DNA from: Hofstenia miamia
Lineage: Eukaryota > Xenacoelomorpha > Acoela
Reading direction: 5' to 3'
Length of the DNA: 64,000 bases
NCBI GenBank assembly: GCA_004352715.1
Contig: SCFE01000006.1
Location: 2,243,217-2,307,216, forward strand
Shown: piece by piece, positions 34,601 to 42,876 of the stretch
Layout: each line of letters starts with the position of its first letter
Position numbering within the stretch: the stretch's first letter is position 1
The notes under the pieces: model-generated
The model's database searches: none
What the model was told of the DNA's origin: nothing
The model's input: the letters and a program-made list of their open reading frames with translations, nothing else
Translations under genes and position numbers: made by a program

Positions 34601-35770
34601 CAGAATATTTAATTTTGATAGCGAAAAGCAGCTGATTCATTTACAATACAATTTCTGATTGGCTTATGACAATAACAGGAAAACTTTAGCTCAACTGTCT
34701 ATTGACCGTGTGCTCCAATTTCGAAAAATTGATTAATGATTCATTGATTTGCCCAATCGTAAAAATAAAAATAACTTCTTAGATAAGGGAGTACTGAAAC
34801 ATGCAATTATTTCAAATTCAGCCAAATTGCAAAAATTTAAGCTTTTTAAACGTTTCCTTTGAATACAGCCAAATAAACTAAAATAATTATTATGACTGTT
34901 ATATTTGGAAATTCTTCACACACAATTGATTTTCATGAAGTAGGATATCCAGCATACAAATCTGTATTTCTTAGCATAAAATATTTGACAAAATATTGCA
35001 TCATTTAAATGTGTTTACGGTATTATAGCAACTGGCCTAACAATATTTAGAAAAAGCTTCATTTTTAAGCTTACCTCTCCGTACAACCTTGCTAAAATCT
35101 AATAGTTATTAATCGATTACATGTAATTGGGGTTGAGATGAATGAAAGGTTGGACCTTTAAGCAATATTTGTAGATTCCTTGTCGTGATTTCGCTTAAAT
35201 TGTAAAGGAAAATTAGCGATACTATATGTGGAAAGCAGATATTTCCTAAAAGCGAAGAAAAATATTCTGCTTCTAAGAAATGTTTTTCTTACCCCAATGC
35301 TGAGCTAATGAATTGTGTACATTGTTAGTATCGACATTACATGATAATGATTAATGATGGCTATGCTAATCAAAGCGAATAGCAAATGAATATGAAAAAT
35401 AGTCGAAAATCAATCCCATTCATTTTAAAAAAATTTAGACATTGAATAAAATTAATAATAATTAAAATATTACCAAAGGATCTGATAAGTTGCGAAAATT
35501 TGTTGCAATGACAGTGAGTTCCAAAGCGGTTCCTAATAAACCATAAGCGTAGAATCTCACTGTATTGTCATCACTGTTGCACAGTTCAAACAATGCTTGA
35601 ACGAGTTCTGGCTAAAACGAAAAGTTGACATCAACTTTTAATTAAAACAAGCTAACCCTTTCAGGAAATATAAGGTCGGGATCTTGTCCAGGAAGAATAT
35701 TATAAAAAAGACGACATGCCGCGGTCGTGAGTGGAGAAATCGTGTCTGTGATGTAACTTGGTTGAAGAAG
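4612..35770 (-). CDS. DCAF1: DCAF1 (VprBP), CRL4 ubiquitin ligase substrate receptor, 26 exons, 5' end missing
   Basis: Exons in transcript order: 35657-35770, 35474-35611, 33376-33568, 32498-32748, 32239-32340, 31978-32136, 28071-28250, 27524-27739, 25145-25311, 24449-24568, 23812-23914, 23656-23766, 21304-21457, 19699-19929, 18687-18790, 17705-17878, 16906-17075, 15732-15813, 13885-14019, 13457-13591, 10787-10872, 10458-10542, 9452-9782, 8700-8947, 8126-8285, 4612-4691. All introns are GT-AG and all phases agree, giving 1342 codons and a TAA stop. The order of blocks matches human DCAF1 (1507 residues): N-terminal helical-repeat region, LisH, WD40 propeller, acidic tail. In other animals DCAF1 binds DDB1-CUL4-ROC1 in the nucleus, recruits substrates for ubiquitination, and is the cellular target of lentiviral Vpr/Vpx. 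About the first 85 residues and the start codon are not found; they may lie in the gap at 37061-38060. Confidence 0.93.
5455..6240. repeat. Two G-rich repeat blocks in a DCAF1 intron
   Basis: Within AT-rich intron, 5455-5525 and 6065-6225 contain many runs of G on the plus strand (GTGGGGCGAGGCAGGGCAGG; GGGGCAAGGTGGGGCAG; GGGGAGGGGCAGGGCAG). The first block begins ACCCCAGACCAAAGATGG and the second ends GCCCCAGACGAAGAT, a direct imperfect pair. The pattern suggests a repeated unit or an element with G-rich ends; I cannot assign a family. A minus-strand ORF across it (Pro-rich) is a by-product of the G runs. Confidence 0.55.
6959..7367 (+). mobile_element. TTAA-flanked MITE (piggyBac-type), copy 2
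   Basis: A 409-bp element between TTAA at 6955-6958 and TTAA at 7368-7371. Its ends are CCTTAAACAGCCTGG and, from the other side, CCTTAAATAGCCTAGCG. It is an inverted homologue of 137-543. It sits in the last DCAF1 intron (4692-8125) and has no coding capacity. Confidence 0.82.
9452..14019 (-). CDS. DCAF1: DCAF1 exons 19-23: WD40 propeller with DDB1-binding WDXR boxes
   Basis: Exons 13885-14019, 13457-13591, 10787-10872, 10458-10542 and 9452-9782 encode the propeller: FPSYGGMEG, YLGTTTGEVEKFD, RMLTSFSWSTLSVALWN, HTFSDQMFGVF and then a long block with LFDADYTNYYEMNCA, HKFDKFNRHISGVFHPN and TVPSLDQCHVLFNN. For exon 10458-10542 the acceptor TCATTTAG (exon starting TCACAC) is the one that keeps phase; an upstream AG at 10620 leaves the frame wrong. 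DDB1 contact boxes are WDIK at 9642-9653 (WDVR in human) and WDLR at 9534-9545. The intron 10873-13456 contains a Tc1 remnant; introns 8948-9451, 9783-10457 and 13592-13884 show nothing. Confidence 0.92.
12000..12720 (+). mobile_element. Decayed Tc1-like transposon
   Basis: An opening frame (12070-12207) looks like a Tc1 N-terminus, followed in shifted frames by an HTH-like GFRNNTIARILKQKRSG and RSGRPRVTTKTTDR (the GRPR-type hook). Further on, 12478-12530 encodes CPGKNLDLNPIKNLWIL, the last catalytic region of Tc1 (PDLNPIENLW), with Lys where the catalytic Glu belongs. The middle is missing and stops are frequent. Clear terminal repeats were not found. It lies in DCAF1 intron 10873-13456, in the opposite orientation to the gene. 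Confidence 0.7.
15732..18790 (-). CDS. DCAF1: DCAF1 exons 15-18: LisH end and linker to the WD40 domain
   Basis: Exon 18687-18790 finishes the LisH region (FNISANALLDEADL). Its acceptor is the second of two nearby AGs (CAGTTTAG): only the inner one keeps frame, because the outer would put TAG in frame. Exon 17705-17878 is a Ser/Thr/Arg-rich linker (SSAFSIASPSVSSPV). Exon 16906-17075 has TTLDDIVTSYLQTQHSQC and VICPPFSLLE, and exon 15732-15813 has PHKCPEPLYRRSASLNLTSR; both match the conserved human segment before the propeller (LDSIITEYLREQH, CPPFSLFTPHQCPEP). Introns 14020-15731, 15814-16905, 17076-17704, 17879-18686 and 18791-19698 hold no recognised element. Confidence 0.88.
19699..28250 (-). 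CDS. DCAF1: DCAF1 exons 7-14: armadillo-like region up to the LisH motif
   Basis: Exons 28071-28250 (SAKCHATMFLAEVFNFRV), 27524-27739 (DEDVFASRQKVKHCCMALK), 25145-25311, 24449-24568, 23812-23914 (VITLAEGEHLKDVEVQKAA), 23656-23766 (YNGIRSNNGIQ), 21304-21457 (IKQIISKMPIFSQGLLE) and 19699-19929 align in order with the human protein. The last ends in DEKELLQLIYQHLLSRG, the start of the LisH dimerisation motif, which continues in exon 18687-18790. The 25145-25311 exon is the most diverged. One intron (23767-23811) is only 45 nt. The intron 25312-27523 contains a LINE and 21458-23655 a gap plus a pogo-like tail; introns 19930-21303, 23915-24448, 24569-25144 and 27740-28070 show nothing recognised. 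Confidence 0.9.
22564..22597. repeat. (TA)n microsatellite at gap edge
   Basis: Uninterrupted TA dinucleotides immediately before the 62-N gap, which they probably caused. Confidence 0.9.
22600..22661. other. Assembly gap (62 N)
   Basis: Run of N inside DCAF1 intron 21458-23655; true length unknown. Confidence 1.
22662..23190 (+). mobile_element. 3' end of a pogo/Tigger-like transposon with Cys-rich finger
   Basis: The frame leaving the gap ends at 22859 with a zinc-binding module: QCNVCQAIW, WFLCGQCGRWSCESCF, CYFCE and stop. That gives four CxxC pairs with a Trp before the second, much like the PHD-like finger at the C-terminus of many pogo-type transposases. After it, AGTGTCCGTTTCGCCCCG (about 22959) and AGTGTCCATATCGCCCCGG (about 23157) repeat a subterminal motif, and the element seems to stop at the TACCCTATATA text near 23185. 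The other end and the DDE domain are missing or in the gap. A domesticated exon is possible but the adjoining terminal motifs favour a transposon. Confidence 0.55.
25581..25600. repeat. (TA)n microsatellite at LINE 3' end
   Basis: Short TA tract directly after the AATAAAGTCATTCATTATTATTG-type 3' tail of the minus-strand LINE. Confidence 0.85.
25605..27195 (-). mobile_element. 5'-truncated LINE (CR1/Jockey-like), duplicated at a single-N join
   Basis: On the minus strand the element enters within the RT domain near 27195 (YLSNRRQ...SSGAP-stop-G, where Gln of the PQG box is a stop codon), has YVDDTAIFNFG for the catalytic YxDD box, then the thumb MERFQKRAFKWISPLPYKD and a 3' tail rich in ATT. 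The 762 bp at 25628-26389 recur without visible change at 26391-27152, separated by one N at 26390. Without this repeat the insert would be about 830 bp. The stop in the PQG motif makes it inactive. It lies in DCAF1 intron 25312-27523, in the gene's orientation. Confidence 0.85.
28646..30995 (+). mobile_element. PiggyBac transposon, near full length, inactivated
   Basis: Left end CCTCTCAGAGCCCAA next to TTAA (28642-28645); right end, read inwards, CCTCTCAGCGCCCAA ending at 30995, where AGAT stands in place of TTAA. Transposase pieces on the plus strand: 29090-29410 N-terminal region, cut by a (TA)n tract; 29515-30345 core with KFIGIYFIMGVVKMPN, SIDEIMIPFSVHSSIKQY, NKPCPWGFKLWG and FADNFFSS; then a one-base shift and an in-frame TAG just before MGGIDRFCSLYRP (30353 on); and a Cys/His-rich C-terminus (RCRHCHNAKTDITCTKCK) ending near 30775. 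Core residues and both ends are recognisable but tract, shift and stop disable it. It lies in DCAF1 intron 28251-31977. Confidence 0.92.
29429..29453. repeat. (TA)n tract interrupting the piggyBac frame
   Basis: TA dinucleotides inside the transposase coding region, between the N-terminal domain and the KFIGIYF block. Confidence 0.9.
31474..31541 (+). repeat. 68-bp dispersed repeat, copy 1
   Basis: The block running from GAAATTTAGCCAACAG through AAGGCTACAATAATCCAT to ATCTATATGAT recurs in the same orientation at 36206-36272. It is followed by a (TA)n tract at about 31556. No family recognised. Confidence 0.7.
31556..31606. repeat. (TA)n/(CA)n microsatellite
   Basis: Compound TA and CA dinucleotide repeats in DCAF1 intron 28251-31977. 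Confidence 0.9.
31978..33568 (-). CDS. DCAF1: DCAF1 exons 3-6: linker and conserved helical core
   Basis: Exon 33376-33568 is a low-conservation linker (Ser/Thr/Glu-rich). Exon 32498-32748 passes from another linker (KRPASPNIITPEKRTR, basic, possible nuclear localisation) into LFGTYELHPLTDNMRQRL and QFLTPLAEYKE, the best conserved block of the N-terminal half. Exons 32239-32340 and 31978-32136 continue with LHYLDVKLTKDIRLSFEGLK and GGLQKLLQIPRPSVATAAVS. The introns of 102, 157 and 627 nt between them hold nothing recognisable. Confidence 0.92.
33781..34488. mobile_element. 708-bp TTAA-flanked non-autonomous element
   Basis: Bounded by TTAA at 33777-33780 and TTAA at 34489-34492. The left end reads GGGGTACCCCCACAGAAAAT and the right end, on the other strand, GGGGCACCCCCACAGAAAAT: 19 of 20 positions match. 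No coding frame. A piggyBac-type target duplication with a distinct TIR from 137-543/6959-7367 indicates a second MITE family. It lies in DCAF1 intron 33569-35473. Confidence 0.88.
35474..35770 (-). CDS. DCAF1: DCAF1 N-terminal exons (helical repeats)
   Basis: Two exons (35657-35770, 35474-35611) separated by a 45-nt intron. The first encodes SPLTTAACRLFYNILPG, equivalent to the human PLNTAACRLLLDIMPG region near residue 100; the second encodes PELVQALFELCNSDD...RFYAYGLLGTALE, equivalent to the human TYSTGLLGGAMENQ region. These form the start of the armadillo-like N-terminal half. The next intron (33569-35473) holds a 708-bp TTAA-flanked MITE; nothing else is recognised in it. Confidence 0.85.
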
Positions 35771-36205
35771 CTAAAAGCAAAAATCATAAGTTTTGTGTTT
35801 TCTATTGGTAAAACAGTATTAGGATGCACGGTATATTGAATCTAGAATAGAAAAACAATAAGAGACCTTCCATTATGAATGTGTATGGAGTCATACAGAA
35901 AATACATAGTGTGATGTAAACCATTGAAGGGAATTATAGTCTATAAATTCTATTGCTTATTCATGATTGTAGATGATTTGTGAAAAAGTTAGACTAAATT
36001 TCATGAAAATGATAGAATTGCATGCTTAACTAAGCATGTAGGTCGTAGGCTTTGCTTAAATATACAGGTATTATCTTTTGTCTTTATCTTTGAGATTAGG
36101 GCCAGTCTTTGGGAATATATTTTAAAACCCTGCATAAAATCTAAATATCTAAAGGCCAAAACTATGAACCCCTCTAATTGCTTACTAACTGTATTTAAAG
36201 TCATG

Positions 36206-36272
36206 GAAAATTTAGCCAACAGCAAGGCTACAATAATCCATATGCCATTTCATTTTTATACATCTATTTGAT
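36206..36272 (+). repeat. 68-bp dispersed repeat, copy 2
   Basis: Direct copy of 31474-31541: AATTTAGCCAACAGCAAGG, CTACAATAATCCAT and ATCTATTTGAT are shared with a few differences. Confidence 0.7.
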
Positions 36273-36712
36273 CCTATGCATGCATATACGAGGAGGCAAT
36301 AAAATAGATTTTGGAAATGAAAAATAGTCAAAAGTTGATATAAATAAACTCGACCAAATTTAAGCCAGAATCCGTTTTTCTTTTTGCAGTCTTAGCAAAA
36401 ATCATTTACTAAAAGAACAATAAAGTAATTTAAGGTTAAGATACTACATATTAAAATATGTAACGATTGATTTGTTTAATAAGACAATAATAAAACTTTT
36501 AATACATTCGATTTCATAAAAAAATTGTTGACTTCAAATAAAAGTTGCTCTTAATTGAAAATACATTCACTAAATTAATTTTTGACAATACTTTGACATC
36601 ATAAATCATTTAGTCGATTGACCCATATCATTGTGTTAATCTTGCGACATATTACATTTAATCATGTTAGGAAAAAAAATGTGGAAATCTCAAAATCTAT
36701 AATTCATACAGT

Positions 36713-36713
36713 C

Positions 36714-36769
<56 letters not shown>

Positions 36770-36770
36770 A
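36713..36770. repeat. (TA)n microsatellite
   Basis: Long, nearly pure TA tract upstream of DCAF1. Confidence 0.92.
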
Positions 36771-37060
36771 ATTTTCACATTTTTTATAGTGCAGCTTTGT
36801 GAAACAAGCAATAACTAAAATTAAATTGATATGATAAGAAGACCTTATCCTAATATTTTAGCTCTAATAAAGTTACGCAATGAAATAGAGATGATTATGC
36901 AATGTTATAATATTTAAATGCAATCCAAACAATTCAATAAGTACAATTTAAGCAGATTGATAATTTATAAAGCGTTCTTTTAGAAACAGGCAATTGCATT
37001 TGAAGAAATTATCTAGTACCGTATTTCAGCTAATTTCTTACAACGGCCAAAAATATTTTG

Positions 37061-38060
37061 NNNNNNNNNNNNNNNNNNNNNNNNNNNNNNNNNNNNNNNN
37101 NNNNNNNNNNNNNNNNNNNNNNNNNNNNNNNNNNNNNNNNNNNNNNNNNNNNNNNNNNNNNNNNNNNNNNNNNNNNNNNNNNNNNNNNNNNNNNNNNNNN
37201 NNNNNNNNNNNNNNNNNNNNNNNNNNNNNNNNNNNNNNNNNNNNNNNNNNNNNNNNNNNNNNNNNNNNNNNNNNNNNNNNNNNNNNNNNNNNNNNNNNNN
37301 NNNNNNNNNNNNNNNNNNNNNNNNNNNNNNNNNNNNNNNNNNNNNNNNNNNNNNNNNNNNNNNNNNNNNNNNNNNNNNNNNNNNNNNNNNNNNNNNNNNN
37401 NNNNNNNNNNNNNNNNNNNNNNNNNNNNNNNNNNNNNNNNNNNNNNNNNNNNNNNNNNNNNNNNNNNNNNNNNNNNNNNNNNNNNNNNNNNNNNNNNNNN
37501 NNNNNNNNNNNNNNNNNNNNNNNNNNNNNNNNNNNNNNNNNNNNNNNNNNNNNNNNNNNNNNNNNNNNNNNNNNNNNNNNNNNNNNNNNNNNNNNNNNNN
37601 NNNNNNNNNNNNNNNNNNNNNNNNNNNNNNNNNNNNNNNNNNNNNNNNNNNNNNNNNNNNNNNNNNNNNNNNNNNNNNNNNNNNNNNNNNNNNNNNNNNN
37701 NNNNNNNNNNNNNNNNNNNNNNNNNNNNNNNNNNNNNNNNNNNNNNNNNNNNNNNNNNNNNNNNNNNNNNNNNNNNNNNNNNNNNNNNNNNNNNNNNNNN
37801 NNNNNNNNNNNNNNNNNNNNNNNNNNNNNNNNNNNNNNNNNNNNNNNNNNNNNNNNNNNNNNNNNNNNNNNNNNNNNNNNNNNNNNNNNNNNNNNNNNNN
37901 NNNNNNNNNNNNNNNNNNNNNNNNNNNNNNNNNNNNNNNNNNNNNNNNNNNNNNNNNNNNNNNNNNNNNNNNNNNNNNNNNNNNNNNNNNNNNNNNNNNN
38001 NNNNNNNNNNNNNNNNNNNNNNNNNNNNNNNNNNNNNNNNNNNNNNNNNNNNNNNNNNNN
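37061..38060. other. Assembly gap (1000 N)
   Basis: A round 1000-N gap between DCAF1 and the ATP synthase c-subunit gene. The missing DCAF1 start and the c-subunit 5' exons may lie here. Open frames through it are meaningless. Confidence 1.
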
Positions 38061-38080
38061 GAAGCGTCGGATGTCGCCCA

Positions 38081-38085
<5 letters not shown>

Positions 38086-38115
<30 letters not shown>
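38086..38115. repeat. (TA)n microsatellite at gap edge
   Basis: TA dinucleotides just after the 1000-N gap. Confidence 0.9.
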
Positions 38116-38116
<1 letters not shown>

Positions 38117-38287
38117 TATGGATTCTCGCTAGCTTCTAATCAGCTTGAGAGACTTTTCAGCAAAGCTGGTTATGCTCTATCTGATTACCGAAATCGTTTA
38201 TTACCCCTCAAATTAGAGATCCAAATATTTCTTTACGCTAACAAGCACATGCGGAGTAAAATAACTTCAGGAAATAATCTCAAATAA
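38116..38287 (+). mobile_element. hAT transposase C-terminal dimerisation fragment
   Basis: The frame contains LASNQLERLFSKAGYALSDY and RNRLLPLKLEIQIFLYANK and then a stop at 38285-38287. This is the hAT C-terminal dimerisation motif (usual form: S...ERVFS.AG...RNRL.P.....L.FL..N). The rest of the transposase would be in or beyond the gap. It is a different hAT type from that at 40453-42130. Confidence 0.8.
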
Positions 38288-38337
38288 CAATAATAGTTGA
38301 TATTTTCTATTTTGAATGTCTTTCAATTGATATATTG

Positions 38338-38462
38338 TAGATTAATCGACGTTTAATTGCGATCATTAATCTCCGGCAGCAGCGATTACGATTAATCTAT
38401 CGCGAATTTTTTTTCATGCGATTAATCGCGATTAAAATCTAACGATTTCTGATTCCAGTCGT
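38338..38462. repeat. ATTAATCG motif cluster, probable hAT subterminal repeats
   Basis: GATTAATC and related CGATTAATCGCG motifs recur at short intervals, in both orientations, starting about 50 bp after the hAT stop codon. Arrays of short motifs near the ends are usual for hAT transposase binding; that assignment is inference. Confidence 0.5.
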
Positions 38463-38890
38463 GATCGGGAAATTTGTCAATAGCGGATCAAAGTCCATCG
38501 ATTATTTAGAAAATATTGAAAAAATATGCCCTATAAAGTATTTTCAAGCAAATGATTTCTATGGGTAATAAATGCAAACATTTTTTCTCCCAACATTGTT
38601 ACTTAATATTGAAATCAATTCCTTTATATAAACAAATGTATTCGTATTTAAGTAATGTACAGTATATGATACTCCGGGCACGAATTGTAAATATATTGAA
38701 CAAATTGGAAAGGGTGATACACGTTCAAATTTGTCGTAGATTTCTGTACGGAGCAATTATGAATTTCGTTTGGAACTTGTGTCACCCTTTACAATACGTC
38801 ACACTGCCTAAAGTCAATTACTCATGGTATGTGCAATACCAATAACGAGCCAAATGCAGTTTTTCATTTATTCTCATGCTTTTTGTTTAG
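38463..38890. other. Intron or upstream sequence of the c-subunit gene
   Basis: No exon recognised. The last bases (TTTTTGTTTAG) form a good splice acceptor for the exon starting at 38891. A 97-codon plus-strand ORF at 38552-38845 shows no transit-peptide-like or other known sequence. Confidence 0.5.
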
Positions 38891-39148
<258 letters not shown>

Positions 39149-40444
39149 TTGTATCTTAAATAATTTCTATCCATATTTTCAAATATATTAGTTTGGAGTG
39201 TTATTTGAGAATACTTTATTATATATATATACAACAGTTTTCAACTAAATTAAATTCCAGATGATTTCAGTTTCCGTTTTATATTTCATTTTTGCCTAGG
39301 TGATATATATAGGCAGCATGATGACCATTTTTTAAACCTCGGTTATATGAAATTATAAATTGGAATGGCAAATTTGTTTTATTTCTGCCTGCCGTCCAAT
39401 GGAAAAACGCCATATGTGCATATCTTCTTTACATTAAACAGTTTTTGTTTACAGCCTGTTAACTACATATCATGTTTACATATTACATCAGACATATCTG
39501 TCTCCAATTATCTCAAGATATGTAGCGTGTGAACACCCAAAACAAGATATACTAACGCAAGTAGATCAATTAGAAATTTAGTAATTTTGATTTTCTTCTT
39601 TCTCACTGTCCTGTGCAAGTGCAAAATGCTTTGAATAGTGTTATGACGGAGGCAAAATAGCAGGAATTTCGATGTATTAGTGAGCACAATATATTTGAGA
39701 GACATTGTATTTTATCCGATTTTAATAATTAAGATATTTTTACAACTTCAAAAATGGATATTGTAATTAATAAATTAAATTTGACAGATTTGCGCAATCA
39801 ATGTTAATGTTAGTTATATTCAATACTATGTTTCAAACGATTTAATCGGCCGGCTTTGTCAGTAATTTCTGAAATGTAGGATTATGTCAATGGTAAACTT
39901 TGGCCTGAAGGTCACCACAAAGTCAAGGCACATGGATTTTAATCCATCAAACTGTCAATGAGAAACATGTTCATGGTAAATGAAATTAATACAAATAATA
40001 AATACATGTCTCACCTAACCACATGCAGCCATTATTAAGGCTGAGAAACTGTTTCTCGTTGACCAATAGGCATTAGTAAACGAATGCCCACATTCCACAG
40101 TTTTGTCAACATCAATGAGCCTCCTTTACTATAGCAGGCTCGTACACACGGCTACGTAGATGGTAGTTATTAAAATTTACCTTAAATAGTAGCCCATCAA
40201 GTTGATCTTAATTAACAATTTTACCCGAATTTTTAAAGTTCAACGCGTACTCACCGCATCCGCATATTTCTAATAAAATGTTCATTGAGATAGTTGAGCA
40301 TTTGAAAACACCTCAAAATTTGTGGACTAAGTTATGATGTAAAAATTTTAAAGAATACCGATGCAAAATATCTTAATCACCTAAAGCATAAGATCATTTC
40401 AACCAAGTCTAAATACGAAAGATTATATACATAAACTATTGTTA
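39149..40444. other. Intergenic, nothing recognised
   Basis: Includes the c-subunit 3' UTR, without an obvious AATAAA close to the stop. No gene or element was recognised before the hAT target site at 40445. Confidence 0.5.
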
Positions 40445-40452
40445 CCAATCAT

Positions 40453-42130
40453 CAGGGATGTCAAACAGCGTGCAGTTAACAGCGCTGGTACCAGCGGACG
40501 CTGTTACCAATACCAGCCAATCGAATTGCAGTAACAGCTTAATGCATAACATGCTTAATAATTTCAGATATTGTGTGTAGCAGACATGGCAAGCTACGAA
40601 AGGCATTTCAAGCGGGCTGATCCATTGCACATGAAGTGTAATGAATGCAGTGCAGTCATTAAATACGAAAACGCTCACAAACATGGTTCTTCTCCACGTA
40701 ACCATTACAACAAGCATATTAAAGACCTTGAAGTTGTACCACCAAAAGTCAAGCGAATTACTGACTACACGGTTCCAGCTGGATCAAAAGAGAAATTTTC
40801 TAATTTACCCGCCCTGGAACGACAAGTTATCGCCGCCTGTTGCTCTGCACACGTTTTACCCTTTGACATGGTGGAAGACCCAATTTTTCAATGGTCTTAT
40901 CCTTGTGCTATCAAAAGGCGCCAATCAATTTCTGAACGAGTGACTACTCTTGCTGCTGAATGGAGATTGAAAATTCAGAAGGATTTGAAAGGCAAGTTTT
41001 TAAGGCTACTACTGGTCCAGTGTGGTTGAAAACGACAAATCGGCAAACTCGATTGCGCGGCATCTTCAGAGTGTTTTCGAATCGTTCGAGAGCGTTCGTT
41101 TCATTGCGGCGGTGGGCGACAATGCGAAGAACATTCAGAGCGCTCTGACGAAATTTTCTGAAAGCCACAAGTCAATCCTACCAGTCAGATGTTCAGTTCA
41201 CTTGGTAAACCTATTGGTGTGCGATGTTTTTAAATCAATTGACGTAGCCAAAGAGTCGTTGGCAGCTGTGGATGAAATGGTACGACTCGGAATCTTGCCG
41301 AGATATTCGCCGACAAGATGGTTAGCCAGGTTTGACGCCATCTGCAATGCCATTAATCTTAACGTTGGTTCCGATCTAGAACAGCTGAAATTTGGTCAAG
41401 TTAAGATAATTCTACAGGAAGTCTCAAACAAGTACAAGTCTTTCAGAAAGATGAGACGCATGTCTTCAAAGTGGTTGAAGGTTTCAGGAAGATCAAAAAT
41501 TCATGGGAAGAAAACCCTGTTTTGTCTGACAATTTGCGCGAGAGTCTTTTGAACCTTCATGAGAAACGATGGAAGCAGTTTACAGGAAGTCATCTTGGGG
41601 CAGTTGTCAATATTGTTGGCAGGGTTATTGTGAGCGCTACTGAGGTGTTTCCATCGGAGCTTTTTCCGCTATCAAGAAGTCACGAACATGAGATTTTCGA
41701 CAATTGGGTCAAAGCTCTTCTACCGACGGGAAAATACGGAGAATTTCTTGGTGAAAAGGAAGAATTGGGCGATCTTGCTTGTTTTGGAGAAAACATTCAA
41801 ATGGACAAGTTTCCTGTCCATAAAGTGGTCATCGACTCAAAGAAGATTCATTGGATGATATTTTGTTTATACGTTACAACTTCGAGAATGTTTTAAGTGT
41901 TGAGCAAAGAAAGGCTGAAGAAAGGCATCTCGAAGATCTGTTGCTATGTGAGCCAATCGATTCTGATACTGATTGATAGTTTGATTATCTAAGTAATGAA
42001 TTGACGTAATTAATTGGCGTTAGTTTTTAATTAGTTAGCTGAGGCTGGTAACAGCCGCTGTTACCAGCAAATAGGCGCTGGTACCAATTAACAGCTAATA
42101 ATGCTGTTGACGGCAAACCGCACATCCCTG
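40453..42130 (+). mobile_element. hAT transposon with 8-bp target duplication, degenerate BED/DUF659-type transposase
   Basis: The 1678-bp element begins CAGGGATGT and ends ACATCCCTG (9-bp TIR). It is flanked by CCAATCAT (40445-40452) and CCAATTAT (42131-42138), an 8-bp duplication with one change, typical of hAT. GCTGGTACCAGC- and GCTGTTACC-type motifs repeat inside both ends. The transposase starts at 40587 (MASYERHF) with a BED-like finger (CNECSAVIKYENAHK...NHYNKH) and FDMVEDPIFQWSYP; after a frameshift near 41025 come AAVGDNAKNIQSAL and VRCSVHLVNLLVCD, then YSPTRWLARFDAICN; a further shift near 41470 leads to 41896. The C-terminal dimerisation domain was not found. The frame breaks make it inactive. 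Confidence 0.9.
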
Positions 42131-42138
42131 CCAATTAT

Positions 42139-42483
42139 TAAGATTTAGTGAAATAAAATATTGCTATAAAATCAAGTAAATTTAGAGGGAATTATTTGTA
42201 AAATTGACTTTGTAAGTCGAAATATACTTGAATGATTTGTTAACATTTTAAAATAGGTTTTGCCATTCACTGATTTATCGAAGAAATACGGTTATGTGAT
42301 AGTCTTTTGAGGCACCCCTCCATACAGTAACTTTACTTGAGTGAAGCGGCTTTGTAACAATTACATTTGTATATTGGAATGCCAAATTACCAATTTTTTC
42401 GGATTAATATCACTAAGTAAAAATCACACTAATCAGTGTGAGAAGTCAAGGTGGTTTTCGAAATCAGATGGCTGTGAGTGTTG
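42139..42483. other. Intergenic, nothing recognised
   Basis: AT-rich spacer between the hAT target site and a transposase fragment; no feature seen. Confidence 0.45.
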
Positions 42484-42876
42484 CTACTTTGAAAGGCGAT
42501 AAGGATATAAGGAGAGAACATTTCTTGAGATTTGGTGAACGCTCCGTTGGGGAATAGATGTTGCGGATTCGATAGTTCTTGTTAAAGTGCAATCAAGATC
42601 GGAAGTCGGCGTTTCCAATGCACCAAGCACAGATGAACATCGCTTGGCGGATCTCTGACGATCTGTAAGCTGCCGATTTCCGATTTTCTTCACCAAATTC
42701 AAGATGCTTGCTTGAGTAAAAGGATCTTTAATCAATTTTCGATTTCGCTTAAACATTCTTAATGCAGATGTGACTAATTCTCCGCTCAAATAATATTTAA
42801 TAATATCTATTCCCTCGGCCAAACAGATGCAGCACATAATCCTTGTGATAATGCCGAAAAACTGTAATCGGATCAA
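42484..42876 (-). pseudogene. Tc/mariner-like transposase N-terminal fragment
   Basis: A 130-codon frame ends RSVHQISRNVLSLYPYRLSK. This resembles the N-terminal HTH module of a widespread Tc/mariner group (SxRRxSxxLGxSxxSVxRILxxxLxLxPYK). Upstream in the frame are GNRQLTDRQRSAKR and TRTIESATSIPQRS, fitting the linker before that HTH. No DDE catalytic region follows on the minus strand and no terminal repeats were seen. Family assignment rests on the HTH end only. Confidence 0.5.

Larger units (their letters stand above)
35771..37060. other. Region upstream of the first identified DCAF1 exon
   Basis: Expected to hold the 5' exon, promoter or first intron of DCAF1, but I found no exon matching the human N-terminus on the minus strand. 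It contains the second copy of a 68-bp repeat and a TA microsatellite. Confidence 0.5.

Noticed and set aside
37038-38115. Long ORFs through 1000 N
   Set aside because: They exist only because N is read as open; the same applies to 51378-52722.
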